Part shown: positions 1 through 11,578 of the stretch, in pieces | How the letters are laid out: the number at the start of each line of letters is the position of its first letter | How positions within the stretch are numbered: the stretch's first letter is position 1 | DNA from: Pegoplata infirma | Lineage: Eukaryota > Arthropoda > Insecta > Diptera > Anthomyiidae | Direction of reading: 5' to 3' | NCBI GenBank assembly: GCA_963921195.1 | Contig: OY992540.1 | Location: 12,221,136 to 12,285,135 of the forward strand | DNA length: 64,000 nucleotides | Program-made: the position numbers and the translations under genes | Notes under the pieces: model-generated | Databases searched by the model: none | The model's input: the letters and a program-made list of their open reading frames with translations, nothing else | Told to the model about the DNA's origin: nothing

Positions 1-642
1 ATTTTTGATATAAAAATGTTGCCACATTTTTATAAATATTTCGATTATTTTCGATAAAGTAAACAAAAAAATGTGATCTCTAAAAAAAAAAAATATTTAA
101 AATTCTAAAAAACACACAAAAAAAGAATCAATATGAGAAAATCATATTGATATTAAAAAATGCAATAAATTTAAATATAAAAGTGAAGAAAAAGTGACGA
201 AAAAGTGAAAAAATAGTGTAAAAATTAACATATGACAGAATTTTCCGCTACCGCCTTTGTTTTGTGCATATACTCTCTCATGACCGAAAACGTCAACAGC
301 TCCGACATTGTTGTGCGGGGACTCTGATTTTTTTTGTGTGGATGGACAAACATCTAAACTTAAAAAAAAAGAAAAAATGGAAAATTTCAGAACGGGTTCT
401 GAAAATTTTCTAAAGAAAAAAATTTTATTCGATAGCCCATACAAAACTATATAAGAATGTAAATTTTTAATATTGTGGTGCATTCCGTTTTAATGTGATA
501 TGCCTTCTAAGCCCAGTTTTTGAAAATTAGAAAAACCAAAAACGAAATTTTCTTAGTTCCATATAGGGCTATCCAAACAACCTATTCAGAAATTTACGGG
601 ACATATGTTTTTCTGTAGCGGGACATTTGGTGTGGAATGCCT
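1..642. other. AT-rich sequence without an assignable gene
   Basis: No credible gene is seen. A minus-strand open frame at 142-483 (113 codons) has low-complexity Phe/Ser/Leu-rich composition and no recognisable domain. Its length is not remarkable in this composition, so I do not call it. At about 596-650 a short stretch ending GTGGAATGCCTCATA resembles the terminal motif of foldback family A. Confidence 0.5.
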
Positions 643-734
643 CATATACTTTATGGGGTCCCAGACTGATATTTCGATGACTTACAAACGGAATGACAAA
701 CTTATATATATCACTAAGTGGAGGTTATAAAAAT
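643..734 (-). repeat. Mini-me-type family B, 5' end fragment
   Basis: It carries the family B start module in reverse: the phrase for ACCCCATAAAG, the TTGTCATTCCGTTTGTAA-type core, then the CACTTAGTG hairpin region. It is about 90 bp long and directly abuts a second copy that begins near 735. Confidence 0.75.
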
Positions 735-1243
735 TGGTAAAAGAAAATTATTCTGAGAAAAATAGTTTTTGAAAAAAAAAATTCCGCGGAAAAAACTTTT
801 TGGCAAAAAAAAAAAAATCCGCGGAAAATTTTTGGGGTAAAACTATGTGTTTGTACTTGTTCAAATACCTTTCGGTATTTAATCCTGTGCAAATTTGTTA
901 ACCAGCAGCTGTATTAAAGCATTTTTCATTTTTAGGTTATGTAGAATGTACCAACATTTTATACTTAAATTTTCCATCATAACTTTTAAACCGTTAAACC
1001 GATATCGGTCAAATGCAATACCAAACTTCTCGCAGCAACAGCAAGTAAATATGTTAACTTACAGTCATATCTGTGTTATATTTTGGCCATGATCAATATT
1101 TCAACAGACAGGCGGACAGACGGAAATCGCCAATACATGTTCCTTATTGGGTCCCAGACCGGTATTTCGCTGAGTTACAAACGGAATGAAAAACTTATAT
1201 ACCTATACCCTCTACCACTAATTGTAAGTAGAGGATATAAAAA
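735..1243 (-). mobile_element. Mini-me/Helitron-like element, family B, copy 1
   Basis: Read on the minus strand it starts with the GAGGGTAT hairpin near 1243, then the core CATTCCGTTTGTAACTC, a short GTCY tract (1105-1125), the AAACCGATATCGGTCAAATGC module and CCGCGGAATTTTTT-rich sequence. The 3' hairpin (TTCGGC...GCCGAA) seen in copies 6890-7505 and 41057-41674 is missing, so the copy is 3'-truncated. No coding capacity. Mini-me elements are known dipteran non-autonomous repeats associated with (TA)n and (GTCY)n microsatellites. Confidence 0.8.
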
Positions 1244-2142
1244 TCCTATTTGCTTTTTGAAATTTTCATTTAATAAAAAAGAAGTATTTTACTCACATGT
1301 GCTTATAAATTTTGAGCAACAAATACTATGTATGTGAGTTAAAAGGGACGTCATGGGAATGTGATCTTCAAAATTATAGGGATGATACCATACGTACTTA
1401 GATGTTAAGATCTTAGTATAATGATAAGAAACTTGCAATAATTTATGTTTGTACATTAACAATTTAGTTTATAGTTTATATTAAAGCCTGTTTACATCAT
1501 TCTCCTTACAATTTAGACTTTTCAAAAAGTCGGGTGTTAGTATGTGTTTACATCATCCCACCGAGTCTTTGGATTTTAAGAAAGTAAAATATTACCAAAG
1601 TCAAACAGACATTTTTTAAAACAGCCATTTTTTAAAATATTTTCGTTTTACTTACAAATTTATAGATTTTTTTATTTTGAGTGTAGTCTATGTCTAAACT
1701 ATATTTTTAGATTTTTTTTGCAATTTGTTTTATTAATAACAATATGTTTTTGTTTTATCTTTTTTTTATTTGGGTTATTAACCTTAATTGTTTGAGGGTT
1801 TTTCTTTTCCAATTAGATTTTACTACTATTATTTAATAGATAATATTCCTTTTGGAGCTTCTGATAATAAAAATTTTAATGGGTTCATAGGTTTCATAAA
1901 TTTAATTCAAGGAAAATCACATATGAATTTATGACAAGCACTAAAAAATCTATTGATAATAATTAAAAAATATTATAGAAAGATTGTAAACTAAATGAGA
2001 ATTATGCTATTACAAAAAGGTAAACAGTGAACGTCAAAAGAAGGTATACAGGTCTAAAGTATATGTTATTCGTTAACGGCAAAGTTGACAATAAAAACCC
2101 CTTTTGTAATCAGTCGACTATTATTCAAAAGAATACTATATA
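1244..2142. other. Unannotated AT-rich spacer
   Basis: Nothing with recognisable coding or transposon ends. Poly-T rich between about 1600 and 1850. Confidence 0.5.
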
Positions 2143-2762
2143 CACTGAAAAAAATAACCTTCCTGTTATTAATGAAACGGATTCATTATTTTGTTTTCAT
2201 TACACAAATGAAGGAATTCATAAGCTGATTGAAATTTCATGCATGTTATGAACAAATCTTATGAAACTTGTTTTATTAGATTTCATAATTTCATTAAAAA
2301 ATATCATAAGATTTTTTAGAACCAAATACAACTCTGCGTTGCGAATAAGAGAGAGAAAACAGAACAAAAACATACAACGTTTTATTACACCACGCGTGTT
2401 AAATCTAGTTGTAATTTTACATGTGTGTTAACTTTTTTCTAATAAAATAAAATAATTTTATATTTTTTTTGCTTTGTTATTGAAACTTGTGTGTGTGTTA
2501 TGCTGGTTATATCTAATTGAAATTACAAGTGAAAAGTTCTAAGTGTTGCTTTTAACTGTTTCTTGTAAAATATAATATAATTTGCAACAGAACAATAGTT
2601 TTTTAAGTCATTAAAATTTGGTGATGAAATGTAGGGTAATTTGGGTTGTTCCATTACTATTTTTTATAGTTTACCTTATATGGCAATTCAGACCAATTTA
2701 AGGTTACAGTAAAACTTTGTTATGTGTAAAAACTATGTGAAAACCATAAAAAGTGTGCAAAT

Positions 2763-2982
2763 TAGGGTCATGTCAAAGACTCAATTCCGTTCGGAAGTGG
2801 AATAAGTGGTTCACTCGTAAAACGCAAAGCAAATATTTTTTTCGGAATGCAACCACTTTTAGCAATTTAACTCCACTTTAATTTTGAAACTGATTTCATT
2901 CCGAAAAAAATATTTGCTTTGAGTTTTACTAGTAACCACTTTTTTCAAATCCGATCGGAATTGAGTCTGTGACATGCCCCTA
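2763..2982. repeat. Palindromic MITE nested in family I
   Basis: The arms of about 85 bp start TAGGGTCATGTCAAAGACTC and end with the inverse of TAGGGGCATGTCACAGAC. Inside the arms are GCAAATATTTTTTTCGGAATG-type blocks in both orientations. The same palindrome sits at the same place in the second family I copy (12514-12732), so it inserted before the copies separated. Confidence 0.75.
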
Positions 2983-3071
2983 AATAAAATTTCAGTGACG
3001 GTTACTTGTGACTTACCAAAATTGTTATTAATGCAAATTTTCACTTATGGGTGTATGATACTTGATTTTTT

Positions 3072-3193
3072 TAGGTAACTAGTTCCTAACTTTATTAAGG
3101 GATTCTATGGAATTTTCGATAACTTTAACCAACATGAATTTATCGTAATTCCCATAGATAAACCCTAATAAAGTTAGCAACTAGTTACTTGTA
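3072..3193. repeat. Small palindromic MITE nested in family I
   Basis: The left arm TAGGTAACTAGTTCCTAACT is mirrored by GTTAGCAACTAGTTACTTGTA at the right, giving about 50-bp arms around a short centre. The equivalent is at about 12834-12955. Confidence 0.7.
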
Positions 3194-3465
3194 AAAAGCA
3201 ATTATCATGCCCTCATTACCTACTACTATTCCATATTTAATCAATGGATATTTTCATACATTTTATAAAAAACTTCATAAAATGTTTCAAGCAAGTTCTA
3301 CGAATATTTTCATTATTTATATGCAAGTTTTCATTGAAAGGAACTTTAATGGCACCAGTTTCATTAATCAAATGAAACCTGTCTTCGGTTGAAAACGTGA
3401 GTCATTTTTCATTAAGGTTATGTCAATTTTCATTAATTTCACGAAGCTATTTTTTTCAGTGTAGG

Positions 3466-3560
3466 AAATTTTCCAAGCTTTAATTTAAGCTTGATAGCTT
3501 CCAGATTAAGCAAATATTAAATGAGATACGAGGGTCGTGCTGAAAAACTAAATTATTTGT
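3466..3560. repeat. AAGCTTT...GTCCAGATTAAG module
   Basis: The motif AAGCTTTAATTTAAGCTT followed by CCAGATTAAGCAAATATT recurs twice as a tandem pair at 22475-22680. The function and family are unknown. Confidence 0.6.
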
Positions 3561-3825
3561 AGACGGTTTTTAGAAAATTTTTAAAAAATTTTAAGTTAAT
3601 TTTTTTCAATTTCAAGCATTCAAAATTTGAAAAATAGTCCAATAGTTTGAATTTTGTTATCAACTCATTTTTCCAACAATCCAAACAAAAATCAAAATTT
3701 TCTAAATGCAGTAAGAAAATATGCATGTTTTTGACCTCCAATTCTTTTGACCAACAATTTTTTGTAAACAAAGAAAAGATTTCATTGTTTATTAATTTAA
3801 GTACACCTAAGTGTATAGTAATGAG

Positions 3826-4680
3826 TAGGGATGTGATTTCCATGCAAATTTTTCTGGTCTAATCATATATAATTTGATACAATCTTATATGAGTTAATAT
3901 GCTTCCGTATAAATTTATATAAAATTTTATCTATCACTTTGATACGGTTGATCCACTTTATATGGTTAGATATTGCTCCATATATGATAAGATTCGTATT
4001 TTGGTTTTGCTCATCAAATTATATAAAAATAGATATTATAAGATCAATTTGATCTAATTAGATTTGACCAAATTCAGGATCAAATTGTATCAATTTTTAT
4101 ATTTTTTTATCTAAAGTAATACAATTAGATATTATTTGATACAACCATTTTACGGATCAAATTAGATCTATTTAGTAAAATTAGCATAATATTTTTACTA
4201 GGGAATGCATGTTTTTTTTGTCGATAGTCTAAAAACGATGTCGACCAATTATCTTACCGAATCAATAAATTTTCGTTAAAATGGCATCGATTTGTTTCTG
4301 CATTTTTGATGAAAATGCATATTTTGCATATTTTTGTTTTAAATGCATATTTTGTGTATATTTCCAAGTTTTACTTGCATATTTTGGCATAAATTAGCAA
4401 AAAACAAGTTTAAATTTATTTGCTTCAAAAACTATTTAAAATTTTACAAATTTATTTTAAAAATAAGAAAAAAAAACCTTTTAATTTTTTTCTAAAAAAA
4501 AAACTTTCTTACTAAATGTTTTAAATGTTACTATTTCAATCTGACGTTATCTTTTGGTTTTAAACAAATTTTTCGTATGAAAACCAGATTTTTTAGTGCA
4601 TATTTTTAGGTTTTTAGTGCATATTTTGAATTTTTAAGCGCATATTTTCGATTTTTTAGTGCATGAAAATCTCATACCCA
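3826..4680. mobile_element. hAT-like MITE, family F, copy 3
   Basis: It begins TAGGGATGTGATTTCCATGC and ends with the inverse of TGGGTATGAGATTTTCATGC. Candidate 8-bp TSDs are GTAATGAG (3818-3825) and GTAGTAAG (4681-4688), two mismatches, consistent with age. The body has many GCATATTTT direct repeats. It is interrupted at about 3845-4203. Confidence 0.75.
3845..4203. mobile_element. GATC-rich insertion inside family F copy 3
   Basis: This block is absent from other family F copies, where CCATGCAA runs straight into ATGCATG. It is rich in GATCTAATTAGAT and GATCAAATT motifs and resembles the arms of the element at 8048-9233. The ends are too decayed to set a TSD. Confidence 0.55.
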
Positions 4681-4788
4681 GTAGTAAGATATGAAAATAA
4701 TTAAACTTTTTCTTTGTTTACGAAAAATTGTTGATCAAAATAATTAGAGGTAAAAAAATGCATATTGTTTTACTGCATTTCAAAAACA

Positions 4789-5758
4789 GTTGGAGCAAAC
4801 TTTACAAAAATGTAATTTTGTATGGGAGCCTACTTAGGGAGTGGAGATACGGCATAGGTATGTTTGAAGAAAATGTTGTAGGGTAAAAATAAATGGGGGT
4901 CGGTCTCACTAATGACCCTTTTCGGACGCACCATTGGACCGGTAGAAGCTGATTAAATAAAACAAATTTACAAAAAATAAAAAAAATTGTATGGGGACCG
5001 CCTTAACAGTTAAAAGATAGAGGGTAGGTGTGTTCAGAGAAAATGTTTGGTCTAAAAAAATATTGTGGGTCGGTCATACATTTTGTTGCTCTAAGGGCAC
5101 TATTAGGGCAGTTAGAGCGGTTGGAGCAAATTTTAAAAAATGTCGTTTTGTGTGGGAGCCCCCTTAGAACTTGGAGATAGGGTATTAGTTTGTTCCATAG
5201 AAATGTTAACACGTAAAAATTAATGGGGGTCGGTCTTATAAATTACCCCTCTATGACGCACCATTGGAGCAGTAGAAATGATTTTAAGATTGGAAAATTA
5301 CAATTAAATTTTTTCAAAAAATAGTAATAATTGTTATCCCACGATCCTCCTGGGCAAAAAATTTGTAGAATCGATAGAGGTTTTACACAAAAAAATTACA
5401 AAAAAAATCGATGAGTACAAACATTTTCAAAAATGAGATTTAAATTTTAAAACTTAAAAATCGCATACTTGAGCGCTTTTACGAATTTTTTGGGATTTTT
5501 TTTTTTAAAAGTACGTAAAAAACAAAAATTAAAAAAAAAAAATTAAATTTGGACTATTATTGAAGAAGTTATGAGTAAAAGAAGTTTGAGTAAAGGAACA
5601 AACTACCAATGTTTAAAAATTCTTTTGAACGGTTCATAAAAAAAATCTGAAAATTTACCACGAAGGAGTTTTCGAAGGGTACTAAAAACTGTAAACAAAT
5701 TGGGAAAATCTAAAAAAAAAAAAAATTTCAAAGTGTCCGATTTGACGTGGAATGCCCC
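4789..5758 (+). mobile_element. Foldback family A, single arm, copy 1
   Basis: This is one complete arm of the palindromic family A, from the centre motif GTTGGAGCAAA to the outer end GGAATGCCCCATA. The inner half holds three diverged tandem units of about 165 bp (starts near 4789, 4955 and 5120), each containing GGTCGGTC and, in two, GCACCATTGGA. The opposite arm is missing. Confidence 0.8.
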
Positions 5759-5759
5759 A

Positions 5760-6316
5760 TATATATTTTTGATCAGTGATCGATTCTAAGACATTCTAGC
5801 TATGTCCGTCCGTCTGTCCGTCTTTCTGTGAAAGCCACGATGTCGCCCAAAATAAAAGAGCTAGGCTCCTGAAGTTTGACACAAATAAGTCTTATGGTCA
5901 TTGGCTTAAGTTTGGAGGTGGGCCAAATCGGACCAGGGGAAAAAAGTTCCCCCTTGAGTAACTAAACCAACCTCTTAAAAAATTAAATTTTTTACAGGTT
6001 TTATTATACTTTTATTAAGCAAATGAAACATTTTAATGTCGGAAGAAGTTCTAGGTCCTATTGTTGAACCCCCGGGTATTAGAACATGTGTTTTTTTCGG
6101 TCCGTCACTTTTTGTGGGCGTGGATATTGAAAAATTATTTAAATAATGATAAAGTTGTAAAACTAAAGTGCAAAACTCATAATTAATGAATTTATAAACT
6201 GCAAGGGGAAAAGTGACCCCCATTGATCTCTGCCGAACCATTTATTTATTTTATTTTTTTTTGTATGTAGGAGGGTATCATAGATTCGGCACAGCCGAAT
6301 TTGAAACTTACTTGTT
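5760..6316 (+). mobile_element. Mini-me/Helitron-like element, family C, copy 1
   Basis: It starts in the core (GATCAGTGATCGATTCTAAG, then GTCY tract 5805-5830), continues with AAATCGGACCAGGGG, GTGGGCGTGGAT and GAGGGTATCATAGATTCGGC, and ends in the hairpin TTCGGCACAGCCGAA followed by ACTTACTTGTTTTT. The 5' hairpin module is missing, joined directly to the end of foldback copy 1. A 3' hairpin is a Helitron-like feature, but no autonomous partner is present. Confidence 0.75.
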
Positions 6317-6889
6317 TTTTATATCTGAGTTGCAATCACTTGGGGAAGTAAAATACTTGCAAATAGTAACAGGCAAAATGTGCGAAACATGAGGAAAATC
6401 GGGCAATCTTTCTTTTCAGTTTAGAAAAAGAAAAAAATATTTAATATTATGGCAATTTAAACTCAAAAGGATCGTCGTAGCTTTTGTCCACACATGTGAA
6501 GAGGACCGTCGATACTATGGGAATTCTAAGAACCAAAAGTGTCCTTCATTTTGCTCTGTCTGGCTTAGTTTTCGAGTTATCGAGATATATTTTAAGTTTT
6601 TAAAAAAAAGTTATAAACAAATTGACTAAAATAAAATAAAAAACTTACTCAAATTAAAGAAGATAAATATGATGAAATAATTGGTAGTAAATTACATCCT
6701 TAAACCAAAAAATAGGAATATTTCTTAAAAATAAAGATTTTTTTCATATATTTAAGGAAGATTTCATTGGCGGTGAGAATTTCTTGCATGCATTAGGAAA
6801 TTCCATTTAAGAAAAACTATACTTGAAATTTTCTAACAGTTTGAAAAGTTTCCAAACTTTTAGTTAAATTTAGTTAGGTTTTTATAACC
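6317..6889. other. Unannotated spacer
   Basis: Contains a less AT-rich patch at about 6460-6560 (GGATCGTCGTAGC, GAGGACCGTCGATAC) with no long open frame. No gene is supported. Confidence 0.5.
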
Positions 6890-7505
6890 TCCACTTAGTG
6901 ATAGAGGGTATATATAAGTTTGTCATTCCGTTTGTAACTCATCGAAATATCGTTCTGGGACCCCATAAGGTATATATATTCATGATGCCCGATCGATTTT
7001 AAGACATTTTAGCGATGTCCGTCTGTCTGTCTGTGGAAAATGTGATCACGTCCAAAATACAAAACAGAGGTGACTGTTATTAAACATATATATTGGAAGT
7101 TCTCCCGAGAAGTTTGGTATTGCATTTGAGCAATATTGGTTCAGTGGTTCAAAAGTTATGAACGAAAATGTAAGGACACCTCAAAAATTTTAGTACATTC
7201 AACATAACCTAAAAATACAAAATGCTTTAATTCGGCTGCTGGTTGACTTATGTGAACATAATTAAACACCAAATAGTATTTAAACAAGTACAAACATATT
7301 TTTGGACAAAAAAAGAAAAAAATCACGGATTTTTTTTTTTACCAATTTTTTTTTCGCGGAAATTTAAAAAAAAAAAAAAAAAAAAAATTTAAAAAATTAA
7401 AAAAGTAATTTCCTTTTAAATAAAATTTTTGCAATAATCTTTTAGAAATTGTGGAGGGTATCACTACATTCAGCAAGGCCGAATTTAACTTTTTTACTTG
7501 TTTTT
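6890..7505 (+). mobile_element. Mini-me/Helitron-like element, family B, full-length copy 2
   Basis: All modules are present in order: 5' hairpin ACCTCCACTTAGTGATAGAGGGT, core CATTCCGTTTGTAACTCATC, TA-rich tract, GTCTGTCTGTCTG tract (7018-7034), the GAGCAATATTGGTTCAGTGG module, an A/T homopolymer block, and a terminal hairpin close to ATTCAGCAAGGCCGAAT followed by TTTTTTACTTG. About 615 bp, noncoding. Confidence 0.85.
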
Positions 7506-8047
7506 TTTTTTTTAATTCGAGTTTGATATTTTTATAGGGGGATCGCAGGCTATTCAGAATGTCATATTTAAGAGCGATAACGAAAACCCAAGAAAACCGA
7601 AATTCTACAAAAATTCGTCTTTCAGTAAAATTTGTTTATTTGCTGAAATATTCACACTTGAATTCATAGATTCGACCAAGTCGAAAAAAACTTTTTTACT
7701 TATATATAAAATTAATTTTAAAAAAATGTTTTAACAAAATAAGATTTATATAAGTCGATTGTATAATAAATTTTCGTTGCTTTTTATTTTCTATCTATGC
7801 AGTATCAATATTGAAAGGTGTAAAAAATTGTATTTTTTGAATTTATTTAGGTTTTCTCCAAATTGTTTAACAAAATTATACGGTAGTCAAATACAATTAA
7901 CATTTTCATAAAGTAAAAAAAAAAAAGTACACTAAAGAAATACTTAAATGAAGAGATAAAATGAAAGTAAATTTTCAGATATTGAGTTTGAAATGAATTT
8001 AACCCATTCAGAAACGGATATTAAAACCATACAGCATTTTTTAGGTA
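7506..8047. other. Unannotated AT-rich spacer
   Basis: No open frame or transposon ends recognised. One TTCGACCAAGTCGAA near 7672-7686 resembles a family C/D terminal hairpin and may mark a decayed fragment. Confidence 0.5.
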
Positions 8048-9233
8048 CCCCGTGTAAAAATCGATAATCGATGTGATCTGTTAAGATCTGATTATATCAA
8101 TTGTATCCGATCAGATCTATTTTATTCGAGATTTGTCCCTAATTGCAAGATCTGATCGGATACAATTATGGCTCTGATTTAATCTCGAAATTGGGGACAA
8201 ATCTTGGATCTAATAGATCGGAGCAGATACAAATAATATAATTAAATCTTAATAGAACTGTCAGATCTAATCGGTTCTAACATGAAATGAGATTCCTGTG
8301 GCAGTTTAAAGTTTTTTATAAATTCCGCTGCAATAAAAGGGTTGTCGTACAAATATTTACTATTTAAGCATCGTAATCGTTTTTATTATGTTATTTTTAA
8401 TTTTTTTTGTAATAAATCTATCTAAATTACATTTGTTACTATTTGTTGAATTTTTCATGCATTTCATGTTTCTGTCTCTGTCACATAAAAATAAAAAACA
8501 CTTTAAAATTTAACTTTAAATGATTGATTGTTATTTTAAAAAATGTTTTTTTATTTTTGTACATTTCATTTGTTCAAAAACTTAATACTATCACTACATA
8601 AATTGTTGTTTATTGTGTGAACATTAAATTTTGTATTTTTTTTTTTTTTGTTGAAAAAAAGTTGCATAATTTTGTTTTTCTTAAACTATTTTAAAGTTGA
8701 TTGTTGGTCACTGGCTAAGTTGTCGGAAGATGATAATCGCCACAAAGCAAAACTTTCACGCGCGACATTAAAAATTGTTTAGGGGATTTGTTACGCATGT
8801 CTGTTTAAACACAAACGTGTTACAAACAATTTTTAACAAAAGATTTTCCAAGGAAAATTATAAAATAGTAAAAAATTTATTTAATGATATGTTGTGAAAA
8901 ATTGCATGAAAAATTTTATTTAAATGAAAAATTAACAGTTTGTAAATTATTGGAAAAATCGTAGTAGATAGTCAATAATAGATTGTCAAAAAAAAATTTA
9001 TTTGATTTAATATGATCTGCTTTGATCTGATAATATATAATTGCATCTGATTATACATTATTTTATCTGATCAGATATAATTTAATGTCAAATTTGGGTC
9101 AATGTTGACCAAATCCCAGATATAATTAGATCTCGATTTTGGCCATTTCATATATAATTAGATGCATTCACATACGATCGTATATGAATAGATATAAAAA
9201 GATCAGATAAGATCTAATCCATTTTTACACGGG
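8048..9233. mobile_element. TIR element with GATC-rich subterminal arms, family H
   Basis: Termini CCCGTGTAAAAATCGAT and the inverse of CCCGTGTAAAAATGGATTAG define 1186 bp. The outer ~240 bp on both sides are packed with TGATCAGAT, AGATCTGAT and GATCGGATAC motifs, probably subterminal repeats. The middle (8290-8990) is unrelated AT-rich DNA with a hairpin near 8766-8840 (TTAAAAATTGTTT...AAACAATTTTTAA). No clear TSD and no transposase. Confidence 0.7.
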
Positions 9234-10114
9234 AAAGATGAAAATGCTGAGATTTCGAACACTTTAAATAGTATTCCATTTTAAAAATTTAAAAATTTTA
9301 TTTGTTTTCCTATATAAAAAAAACTTTTTGTCATTAGGGTTAGCAAAACGTTTTGTTAAACGAAAAAAACCTTTCTCAATTATACTTCCCTTTCAAATGA
9401 TGCGTAAAACCTACTCACTTCACTTTATATTTTAATATAGCTGTCAATACTACCTACAAGAAATTATTCAAAACCGACCTACTATTTTCTAACCTATCAT
9501 CATGTGTCATCAAGACTCATTGTTTTTTCTTTGTTTTGTTTAAAACTTTAACAAAAAAACTGTTAATTATTATTTGTAAAATTATCTTAAAAAAAATAAC
9601 AAAGTTATATTCCCAAAGAACTTCATTACAATGTCATAACATTATAATTCAAATGTGAGTTAATTACTCATTAAAACATAGACTTCAAGAAAAAAATCTA
9701 TTGGATTGGGGGAAAAATAATTTCTTACATTCAGCGACAAACATTATTTCATATTTTCTGAATGAAAGCTAAATACACCTTTCAGCTACATTTTTATATT
9801 ACCAGAAACATTCGGAAAAAGTGCTTTTTGGAAGTTCCGTAAAAGTAATATACTTTTATTTTTTCTTTCCCTCTGAAATAATGATCTTAGAAACTTTAAA
9901 TTTGAAATTAAGAACCTTTAAGCACAAGAAAAACATTTTTGTAAAAAGTACCTTTTGGAAATTCGTATTTTAATGCACGCGGTAAAAAGAGTAAAAATTT
10001 GTACTTTGGTACTTTTTATATTTCCTGAAATAATGTTTCTAGAAACTTGAAATTTTGAATGTATAAAATCAAGGGGAAAAATACATTCTGACAAAAGTAC
10101 TTTTTAGAAAGTCT
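9234..10114. other. Unannotated AT-rich spacer
   Basis: No gene or transposon boundaries recognised. Two similar stretches near 9820-9880 and 9940-10050 (AAAAGTACTTTTTGGAA-like, then TTTCCTGAAATAATG) suggest a diverged local repeat. Confidence 0.5.
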
Positions 10115-10440
10115 CGATTCAAAGAGGGTAAAAAAGTTTAGTCGGTCAAGACCACCCATGTAATACCCTACAACAGTGTTTTCCCGAAAATGGGCCCCAA
10201 GTCCAAACATGGACCGATTGGGTCTTTCTTTTTTCAAACCTTTAATAAGTGTAGAAAACACTTACAAATCAAATTTGAGTGAAATTGGCTTTTATTTGTT
10301 GCAAATAAAATGCTTTAAGTGAATATCGGTCGAAATTTTCATATGGGGCCTAAGTCCAAAAATGGTCTGATTATAATCAGATTTGATTAGGTTATTAACC
10401 CTGCTGTTAGGTTAGAAAAAACTTACGAATCTTAGGTTAG
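10115..10440 (-). mobile_element. Mini-me-type family E, 3' fragment
   Basis: It matches the 3' half of the family E copy at 31969-32790 on the opposite strand: GGTCAAGACCACCCATGTAA, AATACCCTACAACAGTG, TTCCCGAAAATGGG and CCAAACATGGACCGATT. 5' modules are missing. Confidence 0.7.
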
Positions 10441-10553
10441 TGGACCATTTGGTCCATACTTCAATATTCAAACAAAATAACAATTTAATATTATATTTGT
10501 ATATATTTTGGATCATTTCTACCTATATACTATTATTTTAAGCTTAACTCAAC

Positions 10554-10780
10554 GTTAGAGATGGGTGCGTGAGTGAATTTTGGCTCACGCTCACGCAAGA
10601 AATATTATAATCGCTCATGAATAACTCAATCTATTTTTTTTTTCTTTATTTACGCTCACTTACTACTCACGTCAGTAAAACTAAAAAAAGTTGCGCTCAT
10701 GCGTGACTCATGTGATTCATAATTACGATCACCCCAATTCACGCAATATTCACTTACAAATACACAATTTTAAGGAAATT
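10554..10780. mobile_element. hAT MITE family G, truncated copy
   Basis: It begins TAGAGATGGGTGCGTGAGTG, the family G terminus seen intact at 31083-31522, followed by repeated GCTCACG/CGTGACTC motifs. The inverted right terminus is not found, so the copy is truncated. Confidence 0.7.
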
Positions 10781-11306
10781 TAAAAAAAAAATGTTTTTCA
10801 TATATTAGCAGGCCGTTAATATGATTTTTAACTGATTGCAAAACGAAAAATAAAATAATGCAAAAACGGCTGATACGATTTTAATTAAATTTTTAGCACT
10901 GATAGTACCAACGGGGTGTGGAACAATAGGACATGTTACACTAAGATTGAAAAAAGGGGCCTAAAATACCACGCCTCTTTTTACTATATAACATGTTTCG
11001 CAATTACGCAAAAGTAGTTGAACCGATTCTCTTGGCGTTTTTAATCAAGATCCCAGCAAAAAAAAACATTACTTAGAACAATGTTAAAAAGGACTTCTAC
11101 TGCTTCTGGAGTAGTGAATATCTACTGAATATCTCATTACATTTTCATATAGTTGTCGCAGCAAGTAAGTAGTTGTTTCAACTCGTTTTTCAGTACATAT
11201 GAAGTGGTCTTCATACTATTCTATAACTTTGAACTTTTGAGTATACTTATTAACCACTTCATTGCGAATGCATAATATTATATATTTAAGAAGTGATTAA
11301 ACACTA
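10781..11306. repeat. Diverged copy of the GATAGTACTAACCG repeat
   Basis: Positions 10895-11045 (CTGATAGTACCAACGGGG, GAACAATAGGACATGTTAC, AAAAAGGGGCCTAAAATACC) resemble units of the array at 16075-16440. The rest is unassigned. Confidence 0.45.
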
Positions 11307-11578
11307 CACTAAAAAAAATTATGTTAGTAAAATCAACTGAAAATGTCAGTTAAAATAACTACTTTGTAAGTTGTTTTTGGGGTCAACTACTTTTTCAGTT
11401 AAATCAACTAATGTAATAAAAACTACTAACATTTGTAGTCAAAACAATAAAAATGTAGTAAAAATAAAATAACAAGCGCGGGTACAAGGGGGGGGGGAGG
11501 GGAAATTACCCCCCCAGACCAAATTTCAAAAAAAAAAAAAAAAAAAAGGAAGAAAAAGGAAGGAAAAGAAAAAAAGTA
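11307..11578. repeat. MITE left end and homopurine block
   Basis: A TA-flanked end CACTAAAAAAAATTATGTTA starts at 11307, with AACTAC/GTAGTT repeats, but no matching right end is seen. At 11488-11580 there is a strand-asymmetric tract: a G10 run, GAGGGG, a C7 run, an A20-like run and a GGAAGAAAAAGGAAGG purine block. It is noncoding. Confidence 0.5.

Larger units (their letters stand above)
2143..3461. mobile_element. TA-flanked TIR element, family I, copy 1
   Basis: Ends are CACTGAAAAAAATA at the left and its inverse TATTTTTTTCAGTG at the right, with TA on both sides (2141-2142 and 3462-3463). That is the insertion signature of Tc1/mariner-type elements. The length, 1319 bp, is mariner-like but no transposase frame is present. 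It contains two smaller palindromes (2763-2982 and 3072-3193). A second copy sharing the body and both palindromes lies at 11876-13218, and a 3' fragment at about 62815-63046. Confidence 0.8.
3700..4788. repeat. Foldback element split by a hAT MITE
   Basis: Sequence at about 3705-3785 (GCAGTAAGAAAATATGCATG, then ACCTCCAATTCTTTTGACC) returns inverted at about 4700-4785. The two arms enclose the hAT-like element 3826-4680. The right arm ends abruptly at 4788 where foldback family A begins. Left-arm homology may extend to about 3540. Confidence 0.6.

Noticed and set aside
142..483. 113-codon minus-strand open frame
   Set aside because: Low-complexity Phe/Ser/Leu composition, no domain, no splice or start context, and length plausible by chance in this composition.
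2143..3461. Autonomous mariner transposon, because of its 1.3-kb size and TA TSD
   Set aside because: No transposase frame or catalytic motif on either strand. The length is largely accounted for by nested palindromes.
8048..9233. Defined TSD for family H
   Set aside because: The bases outside the termini do not match convincingly at any length from 2 to 9.
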